Source of the DNA: Rhodothermales bacterium
Lineage (GTDB): Bacteria; Bacteroidota; Rhodothermia; Rhodothermales; UBA10348
DNA: 64,000 bases
Assembly: GCA_028284865.1 (NCBI GenBank)
Contig: JANQQV010000007.1
Location: 62,001 to 126,000 of the forward strand
Direction of reading: 5' to 3'
Part shown: positions 26,645 through 38,875 of the stretch, one piece after another
Layout of the letters: each line of letters begins with the position of its first letter
Numbering within the stretch: position 1 is the first letter of the stretch
Notes under the pieces: generated by a model
Databases searched by the model: none
Told to the model about the DNA's origin: nothing
Seen by the model: the letters and a program-made list of their open reading frames with translations, nothing else
Made by a program: the position numbers and the translations under genes

Positions 26645-28165
26645 TCACCTATGCCGCACGGAAAGCAAGGATCCGATTCCCATGGTTATGGCTGCTCCTA
26701 CGGCTGTATACCAGGGCCAGGCCAGTGATGTCAGCCCGAGATCGGCTTTTACACTGTCGGCAGGATTGAACATGAACATCCACTGCCCGTCAGCACCCTG
26801 CCATACCCCGAAAATGATCACGATCATGGCTACGAGGCCAACCATGAACCCGATCAACGCATCGGATTCCCTCACACGGTCAACGATCAATCCCAGCAGG
26901 AAAGCGCCCAGCAAAGCTCCATAGGTAAAGGAGGCGATGGACAAGCCGAGTTCGACCACCGGGTTCTGCTGATCCTCAAACAGCGTTGCAAAGAAAACGA
27001 ACACCAGCGCCCATCCGAGAGTGAGGAATCGGGACCAACGCAGCCCGGTCGCTGCATCCATCTTGGCCGCTCGTTTGCCCAGAAGATCATTCAGCGACGA
27101 ACTGGCCAAGGCATTGAGCGACGAGGAGAGCGTACTCATGGCTGCGGCCAGGATGCCTGCCAGCACGAGTCCTGCCAATCCTGTCGGAAGCTGCTCGACG
27201 ATATACTTGGGAAAGACCTCGTCCGCGCGCGTGAGCCCGAGTGCTGCGGCATCCTGGCCGCCGTAGTACACCCAGAGCAAGGCTCCCACCGCCAAAAAGA
27301 TGGCAAACTGGATCATCACGAAAAACGCGCTGCCAACCAAGGCCTTCCGTGCGTCTCCGAGCGAGCGGCAGGACAACAAACGCTGAACGATCAGCTGATC
27401 CGTCCCGTGTGAGGCCATCGAAAAGATGCCTCCCCCGATAACTGCCGTAATCATGGTGTAGGGACTGGTCAGAATGGTCGAAGCAGACGTGCTGAATGAG
27501 AACACCGTCAGCTTTCCGGCTTCCGAAAGAGCCTCTGAGGCAGCTGCTCCGATATCCGACCACAACAAGAACAGGGTGAACACGGCTCCAAGCACGTACA
27601 CCGACATCTGAACGACATCCATCCACACGACGGCTTTGAAGCCGCCCACATAGGTGTAAAGTGCTGTCAGGACACCGATTGCTAGGATAATCGTCGGATA
27701 CCCCAGGTCGATTCCTGCCGACAGGGCGATGATCCGGATGGGGATGGCCGTTGCAAACAGCCGGACGCCGTCGGCCAACAGGCGCGTTACCAGAAAGGTC
27801 ACACTGGACAAACGCTGCATGCGCTCACCGAAGCGCTGGCCCAGGAAAGCATAGGCCGTTTGGAGGTCTCCGGCGGCATATCGAGGCAAGAACCAGATGG
27901 CGACCACAACTCTTCCCACCAGGTATCCAAACGTCAACTGAAAGAAGGTGAGGGCTCCACCGTAGGCCACAGCCGGAATGCCAATCACGGTCAGCGTACT
28001 GGTCTCGGTCGCCACGATGGAAAAAGAGATGGCCCACCACGGCATTTCCTTTGATCCAAGGAAGTAGTCCTTGACGTTTGTCTGTTTTCCAGCCGTCCGG
28101 ATCCCGAAAATGACTACTCCAACGAGGTAGGCGACAATGACGATATAGTCGAATGGCTGCAGCAA
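26645..28165 (-). CDS. Sodium:solute symporter (SSS) family transporter
   Basis: 506 residues with about thirteen predicted membrane helices. The family features are the N-terminal DYFLGSKEMPWWAISFSIVATETSTLTVIGIPA stretch (a sodium- and substrate-site region), the VGGFKAVVWMDVVQ segment and the GLVLAGILAAAMSTLSSSLNALASSSLNDL helix 8 region with conserved serines. The substrate cannot be read from sequence; sugar, carboxylate, amino acid and urea transporters all look like this. It starts three bases after ligA and is followed four bases later by pgpH, so co-transcription is likely. Confidence 0.9.
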   Translation of the reverse strand: MLQPFDYIVIVAYLVGVVIFGIRTAGKQTNVKDYFLGSKEMPWWAISFSIVATETSTLTVIGIPAVAYGGALTFFQLTFGYLVGRVVVAIWFLPRYAAGDLQTAYAFLGQRFGERMQRLSSVTFLVTRLLADGVRLFATAIPIRIIALSAGIDLGYPTIILAIGVLTALYTYVGGFKAVVWMDVVQMSVYVLGAVFTLFLLWSDIGAAASEALSEAGKLTVFSFSTSASTILTSPYTMITAVIGGGIFSMASHGTDQLIVQRLLSCRSLGDARKALVGSAFFVMIQFAIFLAVGALLWVYYGGQDAAALGLTRADEVFPKYIVEQLPTGLAGLVLAGILAAAMSTLSSSLNALASSSLNDLLGKRAAKMDAATGLRWSRFLTLGWALVFVFFATLFEDQQNPVVELGLSIASFTYGALLGAFLLGLIVDRVRESDALIGFMVGLVAMIVIIFGVWQGADGQWMFMFNPADSVKADLGLTSLAWPWYTAVGAAITMGIGSLLSVRHR

Positions 28166-28168
28166 GGA

Positions 28169-31458
<3,290 letters not shown>

Positions 31459-31549
31459 GCGGTCGTCTTGGTTCTCTCACCGGGCGGGCTGCAAAGGTAC
31501 GTGACGCACCGGCAACGATCCACCGTGAACCGCAGGAGGAAGACGATGG

Positions 31550-32173
31550 TCAGACAGGCAACGCGGCGGCTGCAATGAATGCCTCGTACAGGAACGTTGC
31601 GCGATCGCCCTGGGGAGTCAGCATCATTTTCGCACGATCGTGATCCGCTGTTTTGAGACTGTTGAGCACTTCCTCGTGTGCCAGTCGAAACCATGGTGTG
31701 AAGGCTGACGGCGTATTGGCGATGCCTTCCGAAACCTCCTGCTTGGTCATCCAACGAACAGCCTGAACCTCTTCTGGATTCGGCTTGGGCTCCGAGAGCG
31801 CTCGTGCTACGAACACATGATCGTATTCATGCTCTACCAACCCTTCGCCAACATCCGCACGGTACCTCATGACGAACACTTCGCAGAGCTCTGCTTCCAT
31901 GTTCAATTCCTCTTTCAGGCGACGGTAAGCGGCATCGCGAGGTGATTCACCCGGGTAGGGATGCGAACACACCGTATTGGACCACAAGCCCGGTGCATGA
32001 TACTTGCTGAGTGCCCGCTGCTGCAGCAACTCGTTACCCTCGTCATCAAAGACAAACACCGAAATGGCCCTGTGCAGCGTGCCGTCCAGGTGGACATCCA
32101 GTTTGGGAGCCGTTCCAACGGCATTCCCGTTTGCGTCCACACATTCGACAAGCTGATTCAAGGTACTCTCCAT
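31550..32173 (-). CDS. idi: Isopentenyl-diphosphate delta-isomerase, type 1
   Basis: 207-residue NUDIX enzyme that interconverts IPP and DMAPP, feeding carotenoid precursors. Motifs are HRAISVFVFDDEGNELLQQRA, the catalytic cysteine in NTVCSHP, the Nudix-like GESPRDAAYRRLKEELN box and the catalytic glutamate in EHEYDHVF. Length is slightly greater than the usual 180-200. It is the last gene of the carotenoid operon, 33 bases downstream of crtI, and is separated from the RodZ-like gene by 91 bases. Confidence 0.94.
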   Translation of the reverse strand: MESTLNQLVECVDANGNAVGTAPKLDVHLDGTLHRAISVFVFDDEGNELLQQRALSKYHAPGLWSNTVCSHPYPGESPRDAAYRRLKEELNMEAELCEVFVMRYRADVGEGLVEHEYDHVFVARALSEPKPNPEEVQAVRWMTKQEVSEGIANTPSAFTPWFRLAHEEVLNSLKTADHDRAKMMLTPQGDRATFLYEAFIAAAALPV

Positions 32174-32206
32174 GTTCGTCTTTCAGGTTTGGGTGTAAGA
32201 ACCGGA

Positions 32207-33736
32207 CTAGGACTGAAGCGACGTCGCAGGCGCAGGCTGCTCGCTAAGTGTCGGCTCGCCTGGTCCAAGGTCTTCAAGGACACACGACAGCGTAGCCTCA
32301 GCAGAAAGCATGACACCAGGGACGCCAGCTCCTGGATGCGTTCCTGCACCAACGATGTAGAGGCGATCAATGTCTTCCGACCGGTTGTGTGGACGGAACC
32401 ATGCGGTTTGGGTCAACTTCGGCTCCAGCGCGAAGGCGTTTCCATCGGTCGCATTGAGCTCGGTCGCGAAGTCTTCCGGAGTGAACAGGTGGCAGACTTC
32501 CATCGACTCCTTAAGACCCTCCATTCCCCATTCCTCGAGGAAAGTCAGCACCTTGTCGGCGTAGTCCTCTTTCTCCGCTTCCCAATCCGTCGAAGCTTTC
32601 AGGTTGGGTACCGGAATCAGGACATACATCGACTCGCATCCTTCTGGCGCCATGGAAGGCTCGGTTGCCGTCGGTACGTGCAGATACATGCTGAAATCAT
32701 CAGGCAGCTTCTTATGGGCGAAGATCTCGTCGATCAGACCCTTGTACCGTTCCGCAAGAATCAGCGTGTGGTGCGCCAGCTTGGGGAATTTCTTCTTGGT
32801 ACCGATGTACATCAGGTAGCAGCTCATGGTCTGCTTCTGTCGATCCAGTTTCCCGTTCGTCCACTTGGAGCGATGTGCAGGGTCAATCAATCGACGATAG
32901 GTCTGTGTCACATCGCCATTGGAAACGACCGCATCGAATGGGAAATGCGTCCCATCGATCTGCACACCCGTTGCGCGACCTTCACTTACCGTGATTTGAT
33001 CGACCTCGGCCGAAGTCGTAATCACGCCACCAAGCTCTTCAAATACTTTACCCAGTGCTTCGACGATGGCATACATCCCTCCTTTCGCGAACCACACACC
33101 CTCCTCTTTCTCGAGGTATGGGATCATCGCGTAGATCGAAGGGGCCCGGAAGGGGTGTCCACCGATAAACAGTGGATGGAAGGAAAACATGAAGTGACTT
33201 CTGAAGTCCTCGAAGTAGGACTTGGCCATGTAAGCGACAGGCTTCAAGGCATTCAGTCGCATCGCGCGTGGTACAAACTTGGCCATCTTCCCGATTGTGT
33301 CGAACGGCTGTTTGCCCAAGCCATCCGTGATGACGGCGTCATAGATACCCTTCATGTCTTGCATGAAGGTGTCGTAAGCCGCTGCGTCCTTTTCGGAGAA
33401 CTGAGCCAACTGGGCCCTCATTTTTTCCGAGTCCCCACTGTAGTCCATTTTGGACCCGTCGTGGAAGTAGATGCGATAGAACGGGTCAAGCGGCAGGAGA
33501 TCGATATAGTCTTCCATCCTGCGTCCGGCTGATTCAAAGATTGAGCGGATGATGGAAGGAGCCGTGACAAGACTTGGTCCCATGTCGAACGTGTACCCAG
33601 CGTCTTTCAGCTGATAGGCTCGACCGCCGATTTTCTCCCGCTTCTCGAAAATGCGGACCTGATGGCCTGCTGCCTGCAGACGCACGGCGAGAGACAACCC
33701 GCCGAATCCGGAACCGATGATGGCAATGTGTTTCAT
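32207..33736 (-). CDS. crtI: Phytoene desaturase (CrtI family)
   Basis: 509 residues from ATG 33736, chosen because it places the FAD site at the very N-terminus (HIAIIGSGFGGLSLAVRLQAAGH). The family signature near the C-terminus, VGAGTHPGAGVPGVMLSAE, is complete. The enzyme introduces double bonds into phytoene to give lycopene or related polyenes; which number of steps cannot be read from sequence. The gene starts 20 bases after the CruF-CrtB fusion gene stops and is followed by idi. Its role in a carotenoid operon is clear from context. Confidence 0.94.
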   Translation of the reverse strand: MKHIAIIGSGFGGLSLAVRLQAAGHQVRIFEKREKIGGRAYQLKDAGYTFDMGPSLVTAPSIIRSIFESAGRRMEDYIDLLPLDPFYRIYFHDGSKMDYSGDSEKMRAQLAQFSEKDAAAYDTFMQDMKGIYDAVITDGLGKQPFDTIGKMAKFVPRAMRLNALKPVAYMAKSYFEDFRSHFMFSFHPLFIGGHPFRAPSIYAMIPYLEKEEGVWFAKGGMYAIVEALGKVFEELGGVITTSAEVDQITVSEGRATGVQIDGTHFPFDAVVSNGDVTQTYRRLIDPAHRSKWTNGKLDRQKQTMSCYLMYIGTKKKFPKLAHHTLILAERYKGLIDEIFAHKKLPDDFSMYLHVPTATEPSMAPEGCESMYVLIPVPNLKASTDWEAEKEDYADKVLTFLEEWGMEGLKESMEVCHLFTPEDFATELNATDGNAFALEPKLTQTAWFRPHNRSEDIDRLYIVGAGTHPGAGVPGVMLSAEATLSCVLEDLGPGEPTLSEQPAPATSLQS

Positions 33737-33756
33737 GAACTCAGAATACGTGACGT

Positions 33757-35622
33757 TCAGACCGACCAAAGGATGACGGCCTGAATCAACAGAACGAAAA
33801 AGGGAACCATCCAGGACATGCGTGCCTTGTCCAGGATGGACTTGATGGCACGCTGGGCCCGCGATGGTGTGATGTGCTGAAGGGACAGGATGGCCTTCTC
33901 CAGCGAAAAACGAATGAGGGCACCGGTTGCCAGCACGACTTTGCGCGCGGTAGAGGTGTATGCCCGTTTAGTGAGGTTATCGTGACCGTTCCGCCGAACG
34001 ACAGAGTGAATGCCTCTGTAGACTTCTGCAGCGACCGCGACGGATGGACCAAACCGCCAGGAAAGGGTAGGAATGGCTTCCCATGCCTTCCTGTACGCCA
34101 GGCTCGCGTATCCCTCTAGGTCAGTCATCATCTGGAGATACTCGGGCGTGAGTGGCTTGCCTGCCTGCATCTCGCGAAGATCTGCTTCTGTTGTGTTGTA
34201 GCGCTCCTGCCATTCCAGGGGCAGATACACGCGGCCCAATCGAAGGTCTTCGCCCACGTCGCGGTAGATGTTGGTGAGCTGCATGGCGAGTCCCAACGAG
34301 ATTGCGCGTTCCTGAGCCCACGGCTCCGTTTCGCCAAAGAGGTGGCACATCATGATGCCAACCGTCGAAGCCACACCGTACGAATAGTCTGCCAGATCCT
34401 GCTGAGTCTGGATAGGACGGTAGTCAATGTCCGATTCAATGGCTTCCAGCAGTCCTTCCACCACGTTGTAGCGGAGGTCGTGGTTCTTGAGATCCTGCAT
34501 CAGATCGTCCAGCCAGACCACGCCTGAGAGGCTCCCGTGGTAGGAATCTCTTACCATTTCTTTCCACTCGGACATAAGTCTCCTGCGCTCATCAGCGCTC
34601 AGTCCACGTTCGTCTGCAATGTCATCCGACATGCGGCAGAAAGCATACAGCCGGCAGACACGAGGACGGTCTGAAGCAAAGAACAATCCAGAGGCAAACG
34701 AAAAGGAGCGTGAGTGCTTCTCGAAGTACTCACCCGTGCGATCCGCGATGACAGCCAAGCGGCCGTCCATCGTCTTGTTCGGCGTTCCAGGGCCGTCATC
34801 CTCTGCAGCAATCGTGTCGCGCTGCTTGGCCCACCTGTGCACGAGGATCATTGACCCCCCGATTCCAATTGTGACCAGGACTACCAGGAGGATGTGTCCC
34901 GCGGCAATGAGCATGCCTGCTGGCATGGCGTACACGATGGCGTAGTAGATGATGAATGTCCTGCTGGACACATGCTCAACAGCTTCCCGAGAACGGAAAA
35001 GACTGAGGGCGGCCGAAAGCACGAATCCGGTGACAAACCAACCCGCCAGGTTTATCCACGGCATTCCATAAAAGCTTCCGGCCTGCCCCCACAGCCAATA
35101 CGGGACAAGAAAACTCATCGCGGGATCCAGTAGCAGATCCCAGGAAGTCAACAAAGCCGCTGCAATCGCCCACCTGGCGACAATGTGAACCTTTCCTTCC
35201 AGTGTTCGCTCTACAAGGACGAACGACGGCAGCGCCATCGTAAACCAGCTGAGCGGAATCAGGTAGGGAACGTGGTTGAACCATTGCGCTCCCAGTAGCG
35301 TCGAGTACTCGTAGTCACCAAAAGGAAATCCGGTCGTCGTTCCCAGCAGCTCTGAACCCAGGCTGAGGACGTACACGGCAACGAATCCTGCTATCCATCC
35401 GAAATGTCTGCCTCTGGCAAGGATCGCTATGATCACCAGTCCTGACAACCAAACCTGGGTTTGGGCAAAAAACGAAAAGGAGTGGGCGTAAAACGAGGCC
35501 GACTGAGGGAATCGGGCCAGGTTCTCAGGATGAAGACCGAAAAACCAGTAGCCGCTGATGGCAGTGGCTGAAAACACGGCCAGGGCAATCAGGCCGATTC
35601 GTTCAATGGGTTTCATTTTCAA
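33757..35622 (-). CDS. Fusion: CruF-type carotenoid hydratase (N) and phytoene synthase CrtB (C)
   Basis: 621 residues. Residues 1-265 are a seven-or-eight-helix membrane domain with FGDYEYSTLLG, VPYLIPLSWF and WDLLLDPAMS, the pattern of CruF/bisanhydrobacterioruberin-hydratase-type proteins that hydrate acyclic carotenoid ends. Residues 290-600 are a phytoene synthase with the first Asp-rich motif D333-D334-x-x-D337 (RMSDDIADE) and the second D455-x-x-x-D459 (NIYRDVGED). It should condense two geranylgeranyl diphosphates and also modify a later carotenoid. The start overlaps the last 20 bases of the CarH-type gene. An internal ATG at 35616 is an alternative. Confidence 0.88.
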   Translation of the reverse strand: MKMKPIERIGLIALAVFSATAISGYWFFGLHPENLARFPQSASFYAHSFSFFAQTQVWLSGLVIIAILARGRHFGWIAGFVAVYVLSLGSELLGTTTGFPFGDYEYSTLLGAQWFNHVPYLIPLSWFTMALPSFVLVERTLEGKVHIVARWAIAAALLTSWDLLLDPAMSFLVPYWLWGQAGSFYGMPWINLAGWFVTGFVLSAALSLFRSREAVEHVSSRTFIIYYAIVYAMPAGMLIAAGHILLVVLVTIGIGGSMILVHRWAKQRDTIAAEDDGPGTPNKTMDGRLAVIADRTGEYFEKHSRSFSFASGLFFASDRPRVCRLYAFCRMSDDIADERGLSADERRRLMSEWKEMVRDSYHGSLSGVVWLDDLMQDLKNHDLRYNVVEGLLEAIESDIDYRPIQTQQDLADYSYGVASTVGIMMCHLFGETEPWAQERAISLGLAMQLTNIYRDVGEDLRLGRVYLPLEWQERYNTTEADLREMQAGKPLTPEYLQMMTDLEGYASLAYRKAWEAIPTLSWRFGPSVAVAAEVYRGIHSVVRRNGHDNLTKRAYTSTARKVVLATGALIRFSLEKAILSLQHITPSRAQRAIKSILDKARMSWMVPFFVLLIQAVILWSV

Positions 35623-36526
35623 CCAGTGCTGTGTTGGACAGGAATTCGGTCGACCAGGACGCGAAATCCGTTGCTGAATCGAAGAATCGAACCCGACCGG
35701 GATCCGATGCGAGGTGGACCAGGCGTGACGCTGCTTTCGCTCCAGAGCCGCCCACGGCGATCAGAAAGCCTGAATCCGCGTCTCCCAACTCAAGAACCCG
35801 ATTGACCACTTCCATGATCGACTCAGGCGTGCGTGAAATGGTCGCCGAAAGACATACAAGCGGTGCGGTGACCTTATGCTGGAAAAGCACGAAGTCCTCT
35901 TCTGGCACATTACGCCCGAGGTATGCCACTTTCCACCCAGATTCGGTCAAAAGGGTGCGGACCATCATGGCGCCCGTTACATGCTCCTCGTCACGGATCG
36001 CGCCAAGAACAGCCGTCGGCGAATCTGCCAGGGTCATTCTGTCAGAGTGAGCTTGCTGCGCATACAGGACATCAAGAATTGCTTCAGATATCCGGTGCTC
36101 TTCACCAATACGAAAGGCGCCTCGTGCCCAGGAATCACCAACGTCGCGCATCACGCCGCCGATCAATCGATCGTAAATGACGGGAAGCCCGATCCCGAAC
36201 GCTTTTGCCAGTCGCATGAAGGCTGTCAGACGGTAGCTTTGAGCGTCCAACAGCCATTGCTTTACCATGTCCTGGAGATCGGCTGGAACACGAGAGCGCC
36301 GCAGGGCGAGCAATCCGTTGACAGCCGTTTGGGCGTCATCCTGGAAAACCAGGACGTCAACATGGAGCCCAGATTTGGAAGCGAATCGCACCAATTTTTC
36401 CAGCGCGATTCTGCGGTGGCCACCTGAGGTGGTCTGGCATTCAAGCTCGCCTGCATTACACCACCGTTTGATGGAGGACTCGTGCGTGTCCAGCAGGATA
36501 GCGGCTTGTCGAGATGATAGAAGCAT
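35603..36526 (-). CDS. carH: CarH/LitR-type B12-dependent light-responsive MerR regulator
   Basis: 307 residues. An N-terminal MerR winged helix (SSRQAAILLDTHESSIKRWCNAG, GGHRRI) is followed by a four-helix B12-cap domain and a Rossmann-like cobalamin-binding domain. The cap has W133-X9-E143-H144, the motif that in CarH gives the light-breakable upper histidine ligand. The Rossmann domain has E180-x-H182-x-x-G185 for the lower ligand. In characterised CarH proteins, adenosylcobalamin makes a DNA-bound tetramer in the dark, and light breaks it up to derepress carotenoid genes. Here it is the first gene of the crt operon and overlaps the next gene by 20 bases, so it probably controls itself too. 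Confidence 0.9.
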   Translation of the reverse strand: MLLSSRQAAILLDTHESSIKRWCNAGELECQTTSGGHRRIALEKLVRFASKSGLHVDVLVFQDDAQTAVNGLLALRRSRVPADLQDMVKQWLLDAQSYRLTAFMRLAKAFGIGLPVIYDRLIGGVMRDVGDSWARGAFRIGEEHRISEAILDVLYAQQAHSDRMTLADSPTAVLGAIRDEEHVTGAMMVRTLLTESGWKVAYLGRNVPEEDFVLFQHKVTAPLVCLSATISRTPESIMEVVNRVLELGDADSGFLIAVGGSGAKAASRLVHLASDPGRVRFFDSATDFASWSTEFLSNTALVENETH

Positions 36527-36766
36527 GGAGGCCTGATGGTGACCAACGGGGTAAAGCGCGTCGGGGTGACGTGCGCCGTTGGGATGCCTCCGCGCGCCCT
36601 TCTGTTACACAAAGTCGATCATTTTCTTTCAGTGAACGATTTACGTCGGCCAGAATTCGGTCTCTGAGCGGTATTACATTTGCGACCTTCCCACGCGCAC
36701 GTTCTCCATTTCCAGCTTGTCCAGCGCCCAGTTGCATCGATTCGTGCGGGCCGAATCTCAACCCTT
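36527..36766 (-). promoter_or_regulatory. Region upstream of carH with three spaced TTAC elements
   Basis: A 240-base gap that must hold the carotenoid operon promoter. TTACA at 36605, TTACG at 36641 and TTACA at 36674 (plus-strand notation) recur at 36 and 33 bases, roughly helically phased. They are candidate CarH sites only; no long palindrome is seen. Confidence 0.25.
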
Positions 36767-37165
36767 CTATCGCCAAATCCAGAGGATCAGGACCCCGACC
36801 CATGCCACGGTCCTGACACCATTTGCCTGAAGAAGACCGGCAATTGTTTCGGCTTCCTGCCCTTCGAGAGCGAGTCGAGCATGATGAGGGACCGCTCGCA
36901 AACCCGTCACGACCCAAGCCACCAGGATCAGGACGGCCGCGATCCAATCGACCGAGGTCGGTTCATTGACCAAGCGATATGAGTAGGCGAGTACCTGCCC
37001 GACCATAAGCGGCCCGACAAACCATGTGATCCGCTGCGTATACCAGTTGTGGTACTGATGGAACTGATCCTCAGCGATATTACGAAGCGTTGGGTAGATG
37101 ATGGCTTGAACCAACAAGGCCAATACGGCCACTCCAGCATCCAATCCCAATGTCAACAAATCCAT
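36767..37165 (-). CDS. Four-helix inner-membrane protein of unknown function
   Basis: 132 residues with four predicted membrane helices (LGLDAGVAVLALLVQAII, WFVGPLMVGQVLAYSY, VDWIAAVLILVAWVVTGL, TVAWVGVLILWIWR). Between helices 1 and 2 is a short amphipathic segment with EDQFHQYHNWYTQRI. I recognise the general look of small DUF1772-like membrane proteins but would not assign it. It lies 240 bases upstream of carH on the same strand, so it could share light regulation, though its own promoter in the 178-base gap before it is just as likely. Confidence 0.7.
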   Translation of the reverse strand: MDLLTLGLDAGVAVLALLVQAIIYPTLRNIAEDQFHQYHNWYTQRITWFVGPLMVGQVLAYSYRLVNEPTSVDWIAAVLILVAWVVTGLRAVPHHARLALEGQEAETIAGLLQANGVRTVAWVGVLILWIWR

Positions 37166-37343
37166 TGCACTTCTCTATGGCGTACAAGTCAGACAGGTCA
37201 GCCTTGCCACCGGCGTGCCTCGGTCAGCATCGCTCAGCTTTTCGTGGCATTTCTGGGCCTCGCTCGACACAAGAATAGTGCTCAGGAAATAATCGGAATG
37301 CAACCTGCTCCAACTTGCAGGAGCTTCCCGTGTATTTTCCAGC

Positions 37344-38861
37344 ATGAGACACGTCCCTCCTGCCGTACGACGCCGGCGCCTCGCCGCCATACTGAGTCTG
37401 GTCCTGTTTGGATCACTGACGGTACTATTCCTCGTTCTGGACCTTCCTGATCAGTCTGCCGGGAATGTCTCGGGCAGTATGGTGGCCTCAAGTAACTCAG
37501 CACTCTTGTGGGAAAGCGGCGCACCCTCTTCTTCTCTTGACGAATGGCTCACGGTGTCGTTCTCGGATTTACCCTCTGCATTTGCGGATCACCAAAATGG
37601 CTGGAGTTTGGTTGCCAGCCGAACCGAAACGCCGGATCATGATTCCGCCTGTGTCTTGCGCACATGGAACGCCGGTGATGAGCATCCTGGAAGCGATTTC
37701 CTCCTTATTCCCAGAAGCGCCGAATGCTTGGATGCTGGTCCATGGCACGTTTTTGTGGTCAACGATGAGGCGGGTCACAAACTGAATGGGGTTCTGGATA
37801 TCGCGAACGGACCGGCATCCGTCGAGTTGGTCGCGACCGTATCCGAGACAGGAAACCGAGGCGCCGTGGAAGCTGAGATCGCTGTCCACAGACCAGCCTC
37901 CGATGATGGCTTTGACGGCCTTCATGAACGTCCGTTGGACGTCTGGTTGACGGACGGAAAAGATGTTTGCGTAGCCTCAGCGGCCCCACTGTCGATGGAT
38001 CGAATGACTGCGCGCACAGGGAAAAGCTGGGACCAGCAAAGTCATCGCGTACGATTGGAGTTGTCAGCCTTTCAACGCGTGCGTGACTACAACCCTTTTG
38101 AAGGAGACGGCGACGTAAAGGAAAGCGCGGCAGTGAGGACAAGGGGCAATTGCTCGATGAATGAAGGCACGTATGATGTCCTTGTTGGTCCAACTGAGAG
38201 AGCGTACGCAAAAACAAATCAGCTGAAAGTCCACGCGCGACCAGCTCAGATATCAACCACGCCTATCGTGGTGTCGATTCCCGCTGGTGAAGTCACCGAG
38301 TCCCACTTCTCCCTCCGCAATTACAGCGAACAAGCTGTACGATGGACGGCAGGACCGGCTACGTCCTCAGCCTCCGATTGGATCATCGGATCCCGCGACC
38401 AGGAGCTCAAGGGAAAAGCGCGTGATCGCGGGCTCCTGACGTTTTCATCGCACGATCTGACGCCTGGCTTGTACACGACTGATGTCGTGGTTCAGGTTGA
38501 TGACTACTATGGTACAGAGGTCCGCATACCCGTTGAAATGCGCGTCCTTCGCGCGAGAGCAACGACTGCTGGCTCGATCGATTCGGAATCCGTGGTTCCG
38601 GAATCGTTTGCGATCGGCAACTACCCCAACCCGTTCTCATCTTCCACCACGATCCGTCTAGAGATCCAGGAAGCCGGTCAGGTTACCATCAATGTGTATG
38701 ACATGACTGGACGTGAGGTCGCCGTGGTGGCAAACGACCACTTCTCCATTGGTGTACACGAATTCAGATTCGATGCCAACAACCTGGCGAGCGGGTCTTA
38801 CATGCTCCGCGTGGTCACGCCGCATGGTCAAAAAACCGAAACCATGACTTTAGTTCGATGA
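37344..38861 (+). CDS. Secreted protein with type IX secretion sorting domain
   Basis: 505 residues. An N-terminal basic stretch and membrane helix (LAAILSLVLFGSLTVLFLVL) serve as signal anchor or signal peptide. The last 80 residues are a T9SS type A C-terminal domain: YPNPFSSSTTIRLEI, VTINVYDMTGREVAVV, HEFRFDANNLASGSYMLRV and a final TETMTLVR. This domain directs export through the Por/T9SS machinery and cleavage at the surface. The middle has strands with possible Ig-like folds and no enzyme motif that I recognise. It is convergent with the esterase gene, with 14 bases between stops. Confidence 0.82.
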   Translation: MRHVPPAVRRRRLAAILSLVLFGSLTVLFLVLDLPDQSAGNVSGSMVASSNSALLWESGAPSSSLDEWLTVSFSDLPSAFADHQNGWSLVASRTETPDHDSACVLRTWNAGDEHPGSDFLLIPRSAECLDAGPWHVFVVNDEAGHKLNGVLDIANGPASVELVATVSETGNRGAVEAEIAVHRPASDDGFDGLHERPLDVWLTDGKDVCVASAAPLSMDRMTARTGKSWDQQSHRVRLELSAFQRVRDYNPFEGDGDVKESAAVRTRGNCSMNEGTYDVLVGPTERAYAKTNQLKVHARPAQISTTPIVVSIPAGEVTESHFSLRNYSEQAVRWTAGPATSSASDWIIGSRDQELKGKARDRGLLTFSSHDLTPGLYTTDVVVQVDDYYGTEVRIPVEMRVLRARATTAGSIDSESVVPESFAIGNYPNPFSSSTTIRLEIQEAGQVTINVYDMTGREVAVVANDHFSIGVHEFRFDANNLASGSYMLRVVTPHGQKTETMTLVR

Positions 38862-38875
38862 GCAACCGCGGCTGA

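Noticed and set aside
25300-26769. 489-codon open frame on the plus strand opposite pgpH
   Set aside because: It is the antisense shadow of a clearly conserved gene; its translation is rich in Gln/Arg/His and has no domain pattern.
31961-33532. 523-codon open frame on the plus strand opposite idi and crtI
   Set aside because: It crosses two well-identified genes and their junction, and its composition is that of a shadow frame.
36456-36947. 163-codon frame upstream of carH
   Set aside because: It overlaps both carH and the membrane-protein gene in another frame and is arginine/serine-rich like non-coding high-GC DNA.
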